A DNA stretch of 64,000 nt, taken from positions 186,001 through 250,000 of the forward strand of contig NZ_WXVV01000006.1 in the NCBI RefSeq assembly GCF_013433315.1, written 5' to 3'. The position numbers and the translations under genes were made by a program. The notes under the pieces were generated by a model, which saw nothing but the letters and a program-made list of their open reading frames with translations, made no database searches and was not told where the DNA came from. The DNA is from Pseudomonas crudilactis. Lineage in GTDB: Bacteria; Pseudomonadota; Gammaproteobacteria; Pseudomonadales; Pseudomonadaceae. Position 1 is the stretch's first letter. The number at the start of each line of letters is the position of its first letter. Shown here piece after piece: positions 1 to 9,740 of this stretch.

Positions 1-101
1 ACTTCCTGGGCGCAACGCGCACGCTCACTGATCAGCTCCATGACTTTGGTGTCCAGAGCGTCAATGCGAACGCGCAGTGCCTTGAGTTCTTGCTCGGACA
101 T
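1..101 (-). CDS. pheA: Chorismate mutase/prephenate dehydratase, N-terminal 33 codons (partial)
   Basis: The reverse strand from 101 reads MSEQELKALRVRIDALDTKV and onward to the window edge. This is the AroQ-type chorismate mutase N-terminus of the P-protein, which converts chorismate to prephenate and then phenylpyruvate for phenylalanine synthesis. The ATG overlaps the TGA of serC by one base (TGATG), so the two are translationally coupled. Only the start is in the window; the prephenate dehydratase and ACT domains would lie outside. The gyrA-serC-pheA order is the usual Pseudomonas one. Confidence 0.9.
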   Translation of the reverse strand, partial: MSEQELKALRVRIDALDTKVMELISERARCAQE

Positions 102-1186
102 CAGCCGTGTTCCTTCTCGAATTCAGCCATGTACGCCACCAGCGCGTTGACCGCGGTGATGTCGACAGCGTTATAGATAGAGGCGCGCATGCCGCCCACG
201 GAGCGGTGGCCTTTCAGATTGAGCAGGCCGCGTTCTTCGGCACCAACGAGGAATGGCTTGTCCAGACGATCATCGGCCAGACGGAACGGCACGTTCATCC
301 ACGAGCGATCCGACTTGTTGATCGGGTTGCTGTAGAGGCCGCTGGCGTCGATGAAGTCGTACAGCGTGCGCTGTTTGACGTCGTTGAGTTTGGCGATCGC
401 GTCGACGCCACCCTGCTCTTTCAGCCACTGGAACACCAGACCGGACAAGTACCAGGCCAGGGTCGGCGGCGTGTTGTACATCGAACCGTTATCGGCTGCG
501 ACCTTGTAGTCGAGCATGGTCGGGCACAGCGCGCGCGCCTTGCCGAGCAAGTCTTCACGAATGATGTTGACGACGATACCGCTCGGGCCGATGTTTTTCT
601 GCGCGCCGGCGTAGATCATGCCGAAACGCGAGATGTCGACCGGACGCGAGAGGATGTCCGAAGACATGTCAGCCACCAGCGGCACATCACCGACTTCCGG
701 GATCCACTGGAATTCCAGACCGCCGATGGTTTCGTTCGGCGCGTAATGAACGTAAGCGGCGTCTTTCGACAGCTTCCACTCGTTCTGGCCCGGGATGGCG
801 AAATAGTCGTAAGGCTTGGCGGTAGCAGCAACGTTGACGTGACCGTAGCGCGAGGCTTCTTCGATGGCTTTCTGCGACCAGATACCGGTGTCGATGTAGT
901 CGGCCGAACCGCCTTCAGGCAGCAGGTTCAGCGGGATCTGCGCGAATTGCTGGCTGGCGCCACCTTGCAGAAACAGCACTTTATAGTTCGACGGGATATT
1001 CAGCAGGTCACGCAGATCCTGCTCGGCTTGGGTGGCAATGGACACGAACTCATCGCTGCGATGGCTCATTTCCATGACCGACAGACCCTTGCCGTGCCAA
1101 TCAAGGAGTTCACCCTGGGCACGTTGCAGGACAGCTTCAGGAAGCGCCGCAGGACCGGCGCAGAAGTTATAGGCTCGCTTGCTCAC
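101..1186 (-). CDS. serC: Phosphoserine aminotransferase
   Basis: SerC transfers the amino group of glutamate to 3-phosphohydroxypyruvate in serine synthesis and also acts in the PLP pathway. The 361-residue protein begins SKRAYNFCAGPAALP, a typical SerC N-terminus, and carries the PLP-lysine segment GAQKNIGPSG. I chose the GTG at 1186: the TTG two codons upstream gives a worse fit to family N-termini, and a purine-rich AGCGAGA lies about 8 bases before the GTG. Its stop overlaps the pheA start. It lies downstream of gyrA on the same strand but beyond the gyrA terminator and a REPIN, so it may use its own promoter. Confidence 0.95.
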   Translation of the reverse strand: MSKRAYNFCAGPAALPEAVLQRAQGELLDWHGKGLSVMEMSHRSDEFVSIATQAEQDLRDLLNIPSNYKVLFLQGGASQQFAQIPLNLLPEGGSADYIDTGIWSQKAIEEASRYGHVNVAATAKPYDYFAIPGQNEWKLSKDAAYVHYAPNETIGGLEFQWIPEVGDVPLVADMSSDILSRPVDISRFGMIYAGAQKNIGPSGIVVNIIREDLLGKARALCPTMLDYKVAADNGSMYNTPPTLAWYLSGLVFQWLKEQGGVDAIAKLNDVKQRTLYDFIDASGLYSNPINKSDRSWMNVPFRLADDRLDKPFLVGAEERGLLNLKGHRSVGGMRASIYNAVDITAVNALVAYMAEFEKEHG

Positions 1187-1240
1187 ATCCAATCTCGCTC
1201 TGATTTGGTGGTATCACATATCAGTCGGCGCCAATCGTGT

Positions 1241-1329
1241 GTGGGAGCGAGCTTGCTCGCGAAGGCGGACTGACATTCAACAATAATGTCGCCTGATACT
1301 CCGCTTTCGCGAGCAAGCTCGCTCCCACA
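1241..1329. repeat. REPIN (paired inverted REP, GAGCGAGCTTGCTCGC family)
   Basis: GTGGGAGCGAGCTTGCTCGC and GAA at the left end are matched by an inverted TTCGCGAGCAAGCTCGCTCCCAC copy at the right end, about 43 bases apart. The same pair recurs at eight further places in this window. It lies between the serC start and the gyrA terminator. Confidence 0.95.
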
Positions 1330-1365
1330 AGGATCTCCATGGGCGCCGAAATTTCATACCGGACA

Positions 1366-1403
1366 AATAACAAGGGGGCGAATTCTCATCCGCCCCCTCG
1401 TTT
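1366..1403 (-). terminator. Rho-independent terminator of gyrA
   Basis: A GGGGGCG/CGCCCCC stem flanks a short loop just after the gyrA stop. Read on the minus strand it is followed by the T-rich stretch TTGTTATTTG. Confidence 0.8.
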
Positions 1404-1409
1404 GTCCGC

Positions 1410-4184
1410 TTATTCTTGCGGTTCTTCGTCTGCTGCGGCGTCGAGTTGCTGGTCTTCGCCAGCATCGTCGATCACGACGCTGCCTTCGAATTCCTCGCCC
1501 TCCTCACCTTCGAGCTCTTCACCTTCAATTTCCGAAGGCTCCTGAACCCGCTCCAGCCCGACCAGGGTTTCATCCTTGGCCAGCTTGATCAGCGTGACAC
1601 CTTGAGTGTTACGGCCCAGGCTCGACACTTCGTCGACACGGGTACGCACCAGAGTGCCCTGATCGGAGATCAGCATGATTTCTTCACCGTCCTGCACCTG
1701 AACCGCGCCGACCAGACGGCCGTTACGCTCGTTGCTGACCATGGCGATAACGCCCTGACCACCACGCTTGTATTCAGGGAACTCGGTGATCGCCGTACGC
1801 TTGCCGTAGCCGCGCTCGGAGGCGGTGAGGATCTCGCTGCCTTCTTCCGGAATCAGCATGGAGATCAGCTTCTGCCCTTCTGGCAGACGCATACCACGCA
1901 CGCCGCGGGCGGTACGGCCCATGGCGCGAACTTCGGATTCCTTGAAGCGTGTCACTTTGCCGCCGTCGGAGAACAGCATGATTTCCTGCTCGCCATCGGT
2001 GATGGCAGCGGAGATCAGGATGTCGCCTTCGTCCAGTTCCAGCGCGATCAGACCGACGCTGCGCTGACGGCTGAACGCCACCAGCGGGGTCTTCTTCACG
2101 GTACCGTTGGCGGTCGACATGAAGATGAACGGGGCTTTCTTGCGGTCAGCAGCCTTGATACGGGCACGACGTTCTTCGTCGGTCTCGTTGCTGTTTTCGA
2201 TGTCTTCTACATCAGCCTCGACGCCTTCGGCTTCTTCTTCATCAGCCTGACGCTTCATGGCTTCGAGATCGACCGGCAGCATGGTGGTGATGTATTCGCC
2301 TTCGCTCAACGGCAACAGGTTGACCAGCGGACGGCCACGGGCGGCGCGGGACGCTTCCGGAATCTCGTAGGTCTTGAGCCAGTACACCTTGCCCTTGCTG
2401 GAGAACAGCAGCAGCGTGGTGTGGCTGTTGGCAACCAGCAGGTGAGCGATGTAGTCCTCATCCTTGACGCCGGTGGCCGATTTGCCTTTACCGCCACGAC
2501 GCTGAGCCTGGTACGCAGCCAATGGCTGGGTCTTGGCGTAACCACCGTGGGAAATGGTCACGACGCGCTCTTCTTCCGGGATCATGTCACCCAGGGTCAG
2601 GTCGAGACGGGCATCGAGAATTTCGGTGCGACGCACGTCGCCGTATTCGGCACGAATCACTTCCAGCTCTTCGCGGATCACTTCCATCAGGCGCACAGCG
2701 CTGTTGAGGATGCGGATCAGCTCGCCGATCTGATTGAGAATCTCTTGATACTCGGCCAGCAGTTTTTCGTGTTCCAGACCGGTCAGACGGTGCAGACGCA
2801 GTTCCAGAATGGCTTGCGCCTGTTCTGGCGACAGGAAGTACTTGCCTTCGCGCAGACCGTATTGCGGATCGAGGTTTTCCGGACGGCACGAATCGGCACC
2901 GGCACGTTCAACCATCGCGACCACTGCCGAGGATTCCCACGGTGTGCTGATCAGCGCTTCTTTCGCTTCCGAAGGGGTCGGCGAGGCTTTGATCAGGGCA
3001 ATAACCGGGTCGATGTTCGACAGGGCAACGGCCTGACCTTCGAGGATGTGACCACGCTCGCGCGCCTTGCGCAGTTCGAACACGGTACGGCGGGTGACCA
3101 CTTCGCGACGGTGACGGACGAAGGCTTCCAGCAGATCCTTGAGGTTGAGGATGCGTGGGCGGCCGTCGATCAGCGCAACGATGTTGATGCCGAATACCGA
3201 TTGCAGCTGGGTCTGGGCGTAGAGGTTGTTGAGGATCACCTCAGGCACTTCGCCGCGACGCAGTTCGATCACGACGCGCATACCGTCCTTGTCGGACTCG
3301 TCGCGCAATTCGGTGATGCCTTCCAGCTTCTTCTCTTTGACCAGCTCGGCGATCTTCTCGATCAGACGCGCCTTGTTCAGCTGGTAAGGGAGTTCGGTGA
3401 TGACGATCTGCTGACGGCCACCGACCTTGTCGATGTCTTCAATGATCGAACGGGCACGCATGTAAATACGGCCACGACCGGTGCGGTAGGCTTCGATGAT
3501 GCCGGCGCGACCGTTGATGATCGCCGCGGTCGGGAAGTCCGGACCGGGGATGTATTGCATCAGCTCATCGACGGTCAGCTCAGGGTTGTCGATGAGCGCC
3601 AGGCAACCGTCGATGACTTCACCGAGGTTGTGCGGCGGAATGTTGGTCGCCATGCCCACGGCGATACCGCTGGAGCCGTTGACCAGCAGGTTGGGAATAC
3701 GGGTCGGCATGACCGCCGGGATCATTTCGGTGCCGTCGTAGTTCGGCACCCAGTCCACGGTTTCCTTGTGCAGGTCAGCCAGCAGTTCGTGCGCCAGCTT
3801 GGTCATGCGCACTTCGGTGTATCGCATCGCCGCAGCGTTGTCGCCGTCGACCGAACCGAAGTTGCCCTGACCGTCTACCAGCAGGTAGCGCAGGGAGAAA
3901 GGCTGAGCCATACGAACGATGGTGTCGTACACGGCAGTGTCACCGTGCGGGTGATACTTACCGATCACGTCGCCGACAACACGGGCAGATTTCTTGTACG
4001 GCTTGTTGAAGTCGTTGCCCAGCTCGCTCATCGCGAACAGTACGCGACGGTGCACGGGCTTGAGGCCATCGCGCGCATCCGGCAGTGCACGGCCGACGAT
4101 CACGCTCATCGCGTAGTCGAGGTAGGACTGTTTCAGCTCGTCTTCGATATTGACCGGGAGGATTTCTTTGGCCAGTTCGCCCAT
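1410..4184 (-). CDS. gyrA: DNA gyrase subunit A
   Basis: GyrA is the DNA breakage-reunion subunit of the gyrase A2B2 tetramer that introduces negative supercoils. The start is the ATG at 4184 ([20 protein letters not shown]), giving 924 residues, the usual Pseudomonas length. The catalytic tyrosine is Y122 ([10 protein letters not shown]). The quinolone-determining region reads [10 protein letters not shown] with T83 and D87, the wild-type Pseudomonas residues, so no common resistance change is present. The GyrA box QRRGGKG lies in the C-terminal beta-pinwheel, which carries a long acidic insertion ([16 protein letters not shown]) and an acidic C-terminal tail, both usual for the genus. An in-frame ATG at 4268 only adds 28 unconserved residues. 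Confidence 0.98.
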   Translation of the reverse strand: MGELAKEILPVNIEDELKQSYLDYAMSVIVGRALPDARDGLKPVHRRVLFAMSELGNDFNKPYKKSARVVGDVIGKYHPHGDTAVYDTIVRMAQPFSLRYLLVDGQGNFGSVDGDNAAAMRYTEVRMTKLAHELLADLHKETVDWVPNYDGTEMIPAVMPTRIPNLLVNGSSGIAVGMATNIPPHNLGEVIDGCLALIDNPELTVDELMQYIPGPDFPTAAIINGRAGIIEAYRTGRGRIYMRARSIIEDIDKVGGRQQIVITELPYQLNKARLIEKIAELVKEKKLEGITELRDESDKDGMRVVIELRRGEVPEVILNNLYAQTQLQSVFGINIVALIDGRPRILNLKDLLEAFVRHRREVVTRRTVFELRKARERGHILEGQAVALSNIDPVIALIKASPTPSEAKEALISTPWESSAVVAMVERAGADSCRPENLDPQYGLREGKYFLSPEQAQAILELRLHRLTGLEHEKLLAEYQEILNQIGELIRILNSAVRLMEVIREELEVIRAEYGDVRRTEILDARLDLTLGDMIPEEERVVTISHGGYAKTQPLAAYQAQRRGGKGKSATGVKDEDYIAHLLVANSHTTLLLFSSKGKVYWLKTYEIPEASRAARGRPLVNLLPLSEGEYITTMLPVDLEAMKRQADEEEAEGVEADVEDIENSNETDEERRARIKAADRKKAPFIFMSTANGTVKKTPLVAFSRQRSVGLIALELDEGDILISAAITDGEQEIMLFSDGGKVTRFKESEVRAMGRTARGVRGMRLPEGQKLISMLIPEEGSEILTASERGYGKRTAITEFPEYKRGGQGVIAMVSNERNGRLVGAVQVQDGEEIMLISDQGTLVRTRVDEVSSLGRNTQGVTLIKLAKDETLVGLERVQEPSEIEGEELEGEEGEEFEGSVVIDDAGEDQQLDAAADEEPQE

Positions 4185-4609
4185 GAGAAGCCTGATTCCT
4201 TTTTCTGGTGAAACTTCGTCATATCCATGTGGGAGCAACGAAGCTCGTCGGGCCCGGCCGAGTGCCATGCGCCGACTTACGACAAATCAACAATCTGAAG
4301 AGTGGATTTGCGCAGTAAAGACAGCTCCGTGGAGCTGCCTCGGAAAACGCCGGATGTTATCACAAAGGCCGCCACGCACCTATCCCCCAGATGCGCATGG
4401 AGCATAGTTAGTTGACCGGTGACAGGCTTAACGGGGACGAGAGAGGCTCAGAGCCTGGTTGAATGCAGATTTGTGGTCTGGATTAGCGATGTTTATTGAC
4501 GTTTAGGGACCCTTCGCGAGCAAGCTCGCTCCCACATTGTTCTGTGGCGGTCACAAAACCTGTGGGGGCGAGCTTGCTCGCGAAGAGGCCGACGCGGGAT
4601 TCAAGCCTG
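4185..4609. other. Non-coding region: gyrA leader and promoter side, REPIN
   Basis: No gene is supported here. On the gyrA side, a short hairpin CAGCTCC-GT-GGAGCTG lies at 4322-4337, and a GATAAC-like -10 on the minus strand lies near 4355; I could not fix a convincing -35. The mtnA side holds the REPIN at 4513-4585. Confidence 0.6.
4513..4585. repeat. REPIN
   Basis: An inverted pair: TTCGCGAGCAAGCTCGCTCC at the left and GTGGGGGCGAGCTTGCTCGC at the right, about 26 bases apart. It lies just downstream of the mtnA stop and shares its sequence family with the copy at 1241. Confidence 0.93.
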
Positions 4610-5686
4610 TTAATGCAGGCGCTTGCGGCACATCAACTGGGCCATTTTCGCGGTATCCGGGCGCTCGACGATGCCTTTCTCGGTAACGATCGCATCAATC
4701 AGGTCCGCCGGGGTCACGTCAAACACCGGGTTGAACGCTTCAACATCGGCGCCGACACGCTTACCGCCGACCTCCAGCAGCTCGGCGCCGTCACGCTCTT
4801 CAATCGGAATGTCGTCACCGCTGGCCAGATTCATGTCGATGGTCGAACTCGGTGCCACCACCATGAAGCGCACGCCGTGGTGCATGGCGTTGACCGCCAG
4901 TTGATAGGTGCCGATCTTGTTCGCCACGTCGCCGTTGGCGGTGATGCGGTCAGCCCCTACGATCACCCAGGTCACGCCTTTGGTTTTCATGATGTGCGCG
5001 GCAGCGGAGTCAGCATTGAGCGTTACCGGGATGCCTTCGTTGGCCAGCTCCCACGCGGTCAGGCGCGAGCCTTGCAACCACGGGCGGGTTTCGTCGGCAT
5101 AAACGCGCTCGACCATGCCTTCCAGAAAAGCTGCGCGAATGACCCCCAGCGCGGTACCGAAACCGCCGGTAGCCAGCGCGCCGGTATTGCAGTGGGTCAG
5201 AATCGCCTGGGCGTTGCCCTGATGTTTGCGGATCAGGTCGACGCCGAGCTGCGCCATGGTCAGGTTGGCTTCGCGGTCGCTTTCATGAATGGCGATGGCT
5301 TCGGCTTCCAGCGCCGCCAGCGGATCGGCGTTTTCTTTCAAGCGATCGAGCCGATCGTGCATGCGGCCAAGGGCCCAGAACAAATTGACCGCGGTCGGAC
5401 GGGAATCGGCCAGCAAGGCAAAATCCTCCTCCAGCGCCGCATACCAGTCGCCACCTTCGGCGATCCGCGCACGCGCCGCGAGGACAATGCCATACGCCGC
5501 ACTGATGCCGATGGCTGGCGCGCCACGCACCACCATCGAGCGAATCGCTTCAGCTACGCCAGCGGCGCTGGTGTAGGCAATCCAGGTTTCCTCGAACGGC
5601 AAAATACGCTGATCCAGCAGGTGCAGCGCGCCGTCTCGCCAATCGATGGCCTTCACTTTCTCCGCAGCCAACAGTCGATCGCGCAT
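4610..5686 (-). CDS. mtnA: S-methyl-5-thioribose-1-phosphate isomerase
   Basis: MtnA isomerises methylthioribose-1-phosphate to methylthioribulose-1-phosphate in methionine salvage. The start is the ATG at 5686 ([16 protein letters not shown]), giving 358 residues, the family length. Upstream in-frame ATGs add unconserved sequence. Active-site segments are visible: the cysteine region [19 protein letters not shown] and the aspartate region [18 protein letters not shown]. It is divergent from mtaD with 108 bases between the starts, and the two act in the same pathway. Confidence 0.96.
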   Translation of the reverse strand: MRDRLLAAEKVKAIDWRDGALHLLDQRILPFEETWIAYTSAAGVAEAIRSMVVRGAPAIGISAAYGIVLAARARIAEGGDWYAALEEDFALLADSRPTAVNLFWALGRMHDRLDRLKENADPLAALEAEAIAIHESDREANLTMAQLGVDLIRKHQGNAQAILTHCNTGALATGGFGTALGVIRAAFLEGMVERVYADETRPWLQGSRLTAWELANEGIPVTLNADSAAAHIMKTKGVTWVIVGADRITANGDVANKIGTYQLAVNAMHHGVRFMVVAPSSTIDMNLASGDDIPIEERDGAELLEVGGKRVGADVEAFNPVFDVTPADLIDAIVTEKGIVERPDTAKMAQLMCRKRLH

Positions 5687-5794
5687 CCCACACCCCGCAC
5701 TCATGAACAAAAGCCGCCGATTATAGCGATCCCCCCGCGAAGACGCTCGGGTATACTTCGCCATCCTTTACAAAAGCACTGGAACCGACCCTCG

Positions 5795-7129
5795 ATGCCG
5801 AAACCTGCCATTGCGCTCGACTTATTATTGCTGCCGACCTGGCTGGTACCCGTCGAACCTGCAGGCGTTGTGCTCAAGGAGCACGGCCTGGGCATCCGCG
5901 ACGGTCGCATCGTGTTTATCGGCCCGCGCGCCGAAGCATTGAAGTGTAACGTCACGGAAGTTCGCGAACTGCCGGATGTGCTGCTCGCCCCTGGCCTGAT
6001 CAATGCCCACGGCCACGCGGCAATGACGCTGTTCCGTGGTCTGGCTGACGACCTGCCGCTGATGACCTGGCTGGAAAACCACATCTGGCCGGCCGAAGCG
6101 AAATGGGTCAGCGAAGATTTCGTGCGTGACGGCACCGATCTGGCCATCGCCGAGCAGATCAAGGGCGGCATCACTTGTTTCTCGGACATGTATTTCTTCC
6201 CGAAGATCGCCAGCGAGCGCGTGCACAACAGCGGCATTCGCGCGCAGATCGCGATTCCGATCCTCGACTTCCCGATTCCAGGCGCCAGCAGCGCCGATGA
6301 AGCCATTCGTCAGGGCGTCGAATTGTTCGGCGATCTGAAGCATCACGAACGCATCAAGATCACCTTCGGTCCTCATGCACCGTACACCGTTGGCGACGAA
6401 AACCTCGAGAAAGTCCGCGTGATTGCCGAGGAACTGGACGCGTCGATCCACATGCACGTCCATGAGACCGCTTTCGAAGTCCAGCAAGCGCTGGAGCAAC
6501 ACGGCGAGCGTCCACTCGCTCGCCTTGGCCGTCTGGGCCTGCTCGGCCCGCGCTTCCAGGCCGTGCACATGACCCAGATCAGCGATGACGACCTGGCGTT
6601 GCTGGTAGAAAGCAACACCAGCGTGATCCACTGTCCGGAATCGAACCTGAAACTGGCCAGCGGTTTCTGCCCGGTCGAGCGTTTATGGCAGGCTGGGGTA
6701 AATGTCGCGGTCGGCACCGATGGCGCCGCCAGCAATAACGATCTGGATCTGCTCGGCGAAACCCGCACCGCCGCGCTGCTGGCCAAAGCCGTCGCTGGCT
6801 CGGCCACTGCACTGGACGCCCATCGGGCGCTGCGCATGGCCACATTGAATGGCGCGCGCGCACTGGGAATCGAAGCACAGGTTGGCTCCCTGGAAATCGG
6901 CAAAGCCGCCGACATCGTCGCTTTCGACCTGTCCGGCCTGGCGCAGCAACCGGTGTACGACCCGGTTTCGCAGCTTATCTATGCCACCGGTCGCGATTGC
7001 GTGAAACACCTGTGGGTCGCCGGCAAACAACTGCTCGACGACCGGCGCCTGACGCGCATGGACGAAGAGCAACTGGGCGCTACCGCCCGGGCCTGGGGCC
7101 AGCGCATCAGTGGCCACACCGAATCGTAA
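5795..7129 (+). CDS. mtaD: 5-methylthioadenosine/S-adenosylhomocysteine deaminase (TRZ/ATZ amidohydrolase)
   Basis: A 444-residue metal-dependent amidohydrolase that, in the Pseudomonas family, deaminates methylthioadenosine to methylthioinosine. Zinc-binding motifs are visible: [11 protein letters not shown] (H72, H74), the HMHVHET histidines, and the distal aspartate in [12 protein letters not shown]. The start is the ATG at 5795 ([16 protein letters not shown]); in-frame sequence further upstream crosses the mtnA start and has no family resemblance. Divergence from mtnA fits the Pseudomonas route MTA to MTI to methylthioribose-1-phosphate to MtnA product. An assignment to guanine or cytosine deaminase is less likely given this context. 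Confidence 0.9.
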   Translation: MPKPAIALDLLLLPTWLVPVEPAGVVLKEHGLGIRDGRIVFIGPRAEALKCNVTEVRELPDVLLAPGLINAHGHAAMTLFRGLADDLPLMTWLENHIWPAEAKWVSEDFVRDGTDLAIAEQIKGGITCFSDMYFFPKIASERVHNSGIRAQIAIPILDFPIPGASSADEAIRQGVELFGDLKHHERIKITFGPHAPYTVGDENLEKVRVIAEELDASIHMHVHETAFEVQQALEQHGERPLARLGRLGLLGPRFQAVHMTQISDDDLALLVESNTSVIHCPESNLKLASGFCPVERLWQAGVNVAVGTDGAASNNDLDLLGETRTAALLAKAVAGSATALDAHRALRMATLNGARALGIEAQVGSLEIGKAADIVAFDLSGLAQQPVYDPVSQLIYATGRDCVKHLWVAGKQLLDDRRLTRMDEEQLGATARAWGQRISGHTES

Positions 7130-7187
7130 ACACCCCGGCGCAAACGCCGGGGCTACAGCCCTTTTTCAAGTTTTAGAGGAATTGAAC

Positions 7188-7886
7188 ATGAGCAACGTCG
7201 ACCACGCCGAAATCGCCAAATTCGAAGCCCTGGCTCATCGCTGGTGGGACCGTGAAAGCGAATTCAAACCGCTGCATGACATCAACCCGCTGCGGGTCAA
7301 CTGGATTGACGAGCGGGTCAATCTGGCCGGCAAGAAGGTCCTCGACGTCGGTTGCGGCGGCGGCATTCTCAGCGAAGCCATGGCGCAACGCGGCGCCACT
7401 GTGATGGGCATCGACATGGGTGAAGCGCCGCTGGCGGTCGCGCAACTGCATCAACTGGAATCCGGCGTCAACGTCGAATACCGCCAGATCACCGCCGAAG
7501 ACCTCGCTGAAGAAATGCCTGAGCAGTTCGACGTAGTGACCTGCCTTGAGATGCTCGAGCACGTGCCTGATCCATCGTCAGTCATTCGCGCCTGCTTCCG
7601 CATGGTCAAGCCCGGCGGCCAGGTGTTCTTCTCGACCATCAACCGCAACCCGAAGGCGTATCTGTTCGCCATTATCGGCGCTGAATACATCATGAAGCTG
7701 TTGCCGCGCGGCACTCACGACTTCAAGAAATTCATCCGCCCGTCCGAGCTCGGTGCCTGGAGCCGCATGGCTGGCCTGACCGTCAAGGACATCATCGGCC
7801 TGACCTACAACCCGCTGACCAAGCACTACAAGCTGGCCAACGATGTTGACGTCAACTACATGATCCAGACCCTGCGCGAGGAATAA
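7188..7886 (+). CDS. ubiG: Bifunctional ubiquinone 3-O-methyltransferase/2-polyprenyl-6-hydroxyphenol methyltransferase
   Basis: UbiG performs both O-methylations of ubiquinone synthesis. The 232-residue protein has the class I SAM-binding motif [10 protein letters not shown] at residues 51-60 and the typical N-terminus [23 protein letters not shown]. The start ATG at 7188 follows AGAGGA at about 8 bases. It begins 58 bases after mtaD and leads directly into mupP 4 bases downstream, so mtaD-ubiG-mupP look co-transcribed. Confidence 0.97.
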   Translation: MSNVDHAEIAKFEALAHRWWDRESEFKPLHDINPLRVNWIDERVNLAGKKVLDVGCGGGILSEAMAQRGATVMGIDMGEAPLAVAQLHQLESGVNVEYRQITAEDLAEEMPEQFDVVTCLEMLEHVPDPSSVIRACFRMVKPGGQVFFSTINRNPKAYLFAIIGAEYIMKLLPRGTHDFKKFIRPSELGAWSRMAGLTVKDIIGLTYNPLTKHYKLANDVDVNYMIQTLREE

Positions 7887-7890
7887 GCCG

Positions 7891-8562
7891 ATGGCCATCA
7901 GAGCAGTTCTCTTCGACATGGACGGCACCCTGCTCGACACGGCGCCGGACTTCATCGCCATCTGCCAGGCGATGCGCGCCGATCGTGGCTTGCCGCCGAT
8001 CAACGACAAGCACATCCGCGACGAGATCTCCGGCGGCGCCAAAGCCATGGTCGCGGTGACGTTCTCGATGGATCCGGAATCGCCGGGCTTCGAGGAACTG
8101 CGTCTGGAGTTCCTTGAGCGCTATCTGGTCGGCTGCGCGGTGCACAGCAAGCTGTTCGACGGCATGGGCGAACTGCTCGCCGACATCGAGAAGGCCAACC
8201 TGATCTGGGGCGTGGTGACCAACAAGCCTTTGCGCTTTGCCGAGCCGATCATGCAACAACTGGGGCTGGCCGAGCGCTCGGCACTGCTGATCTGCCCGGA
8301 TCATGTGAAGAACAGCAAGCCGGATCCGGAGCCGTTGATCCTTGCATGCAAGATGCTTGATCTGGATCCGGCGACGGTTCTGTTTGTCGGCGATGATCTG
8401 CGTGATATCGAATCGGGCCGCGATGCCGGCACGAAAACCGCGGCGGTGACGTTTGGTTATATCCACCCGGACGACAATCCGCGGCATTGGGGCGCGGATG
8501 TGGTGGTGGATAACCCGTCGGAGTTGCGCAAGGTGCTCGATAGCGCGCTTTGCAGCTGCTGA
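7891..8562 (+). CDS. mupP: N-acetylmuramic acid 6-phosphate phosphatase (HAD family)
   Basis: A 223-residue HAD phosphatase with DMDGTLLDT (nucleophile D9, general acid D11), the TNK segment, SKPDPEP and GDDLRD motifs. Genes of this type are often called phosphoglycolate phosphatase. Its position between ubiG and yciK matches the P. aeruginosa gene shown to be MupP, which dephosphorylates MurNAc-6-phosphate in the AnmK-MupP-AmgK-MurU recycling route that bypasses de novo UDP-MurNAc synthesis. The function is therefore assigned from family plus synteny. A GAGGA overlapping the ubiG stop serves as its ribosome binding site. Confidence 0.88.
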   Translation: MAIRAVLFDMDGTLLDTAPDFIAICQAMRADRGLPPINDKHIRDEISGGAKAMVAVTFSMDPESPGFEELRLEFLERYLVGCAVHSKLFDGMGELLADIEKANLIWGVVTNKPLRFAEPIMQQLGLAERSALLICPDHVKNSKPDPEPLILACKMLDLDPATVLFVGDDLRDIESGRDAGTKTAAVTFGYIHPDDNPRHWGADVVVDNPSELRKVLDSALCSC

Positions 8563-8567
8563 GACCT

Positions 8568-8611
8568 GACGCAGAGCGTCATTGGCTGCATTCCCACGCG
8601 GAGCGTGGGAA
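8568..8611. repeat. Short double-hairpin intergenic repeat
   Basis: Two adjacent small hairpins occupy the 76-base mupP-yciK gap: GACGC-AGA-GCGTC (8568-8580) and TTCCCACGC-GGA-GCGTGGGAA (8591-8611). The second is a 9-base perfect stem. This is distinct from the REPIN family elsewhere in the window. No T tract follows, so it is not a classical terminator. Confidence 0.7.
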
Positions 8612-8638
8612 ACGATCTGACTCCATGATGAGGTTTTT

Positions 8639-9379
8639 ATGTTTGATTATTCCGCTCGTCCCGAATTGCTCAAGGATCGGGTCATTCTGGTCACCGGTGC
8701 CGGTCGTGGCATCGGTGCGGCGGCCGCGAAAACCTACGCCGCTCATGGCGCTACGGTATTGCTGCTGGGCAAGACCGAAGCCAATCTGACCCAGGTTTAC
8801 GACGAGATCGAAGCCGCGGGCCACCCGCAACCGGCAGTGATCCCGTTCAACCTCGAAACCGCCCTACCCCATCAGTACGATGAACTGGCAGCGATGATCG
8901 AGACCGAGTTCGGCCACCTCGACGGCCTGCTGCACAATGCCTCGATCATCGGCCCACGTACGCCGATCGAGCAGTTGTCCGGCGAAAACTTCATGCGTGT
9001 CATGCAGGTCAACGTCAACGCCATGTTCATGCTGACCAGCACTCTGCTGCCGCTGCTCAAGCTGTCACAAGACGCCTCGGTGGTGTTCACCTCCAGCAGC
9101 GTCGGGCGCAAGGGTCGGGCGTACTGGGGCGCCTACGGCGTGTCGAAGTTCGCCACCGAAGGCCTGATGCAAACCCTGGCCGATGAAGTCGATGGTGTGG
9201 CGCCGGTGCGTTCCAACAGCATCAACCCGGGTGGCACGCGCACGAGCATGCGCGCCCAGGCGTATCCAGGGGAAAACCCGTTGAACAACCCGACGCCCGA
9301 AGAGATCATGCCGGTCTACCTTTACCTGATGGGCCCGGACAGTACTGGCATCAACGGCCAGGCATTCAACGCCCAGTAA
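8639..9379 (+). CDS. yciK: YciK-type short-chain dehydrogenase/reductase
   Basis: A 246-residue SDR oxidoreductase of unknown substrate. The cofactor motif VTGAGRGIGAAAA lies near residue 20, and the catalytic YGVSKF follows the serine of TSSSVGRKGRAYWG. The start is the ATG at 8639 with GAGG 8 bases upstream. It follows mupP as in P. aeruginosa, so it probably belongs to the same transcription unit despite the hairpin repeat in between. Confidence 0.9.
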   Translation: MFDYSARPELLKDRVILVTGAGRGIGAAAAKTYAAHGATVLLLGKTEANLTQVYDEIEAAGHPQPAVIPFNLETALPHQYDELAAMIETEFGHLDGLLHNASIIGPRTPIEQLSGENFMRVMQVNVNAMFMLTSTLLPLLKLSQDASVVFTSSSVGRKGRAYWGAYGVSKFATEGLMQTLADEVDGVAPVRSNSINPGGTRTSMRAQAYPGENPLNNPTPEEIMPVYLYLMGPDSTGINGQAFNAQ

Positions 9380-9740
9380 CTGCCATACGTCGCATTTGTT
9401 GCCGCGGCAGATTCCTGTCGCGGCATGCATTTGCCGTTCGAGAGCGTCACAATCCAGTCAATTTTCCAGCACCCTTTGCTCACCTTCCAAGCCAAGCCAT
9501 TGATTTAATACGGTTTAAATAAAAACGAACCGAATGGCACGACTTTCGCTCTAATTTTCCTCAAAACAAGCCACGTGAAGGCAATGGGGCGAGGCCGATT
9601 TCGATAGCTTACTAATCGTCATCCGGCAGACTAGACTTACGCCAAACGTCCTACGGGACTGATGGATCAGTATGACGCGCAGCCCATAGCCGCTCTCACC
9701 CAGCCTGTAAGACAGACTTACTGCTAAGGGTTCACGCCAT
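9380..9740. other. Non-coding region between yciK and the GGEEF gene
   Basis: The region holds a 10-base inverted repeat GCCGCGGCAG/CTGTCGCGGC at about 9401-9424 (one G-T pair, no T tract), a possible weak end signal for yciK. The stretch around 9500-9560 is AT-rich (GATTTAATACGGTTTAAAT) and could carry the promoter of the next gene. No open reading frame here is convincing. Confidence 0.5.

Noticed and set aside
107..1273. Long plus-strand reading frame (388 codons) opposite serC
   Set aside because: It is an antisense shadow of serC; the minus-strand protein has full SerC homology, and the plus frame runs through the REPIN.
3900..3990. Possible quinolone-resistance change in gyrA
   Set aside because: Codons 83 and 87 encode the usual Pseudomonas T and D; nothing unusual is present.
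1416..4211. 931-codon plus-strand reading frame opposite gyrA
   Set aside because: GC-rich codon use keeps the antisense frame open. The predicted protein has no recognisable domains and gyrA is unambiguous.
9401..9424. Inverted repeat after yciK as a terminator
   Set aside because: The stem is good but there is no T tract on either strand, so I list it only as a hairpin in the non-coding entry.
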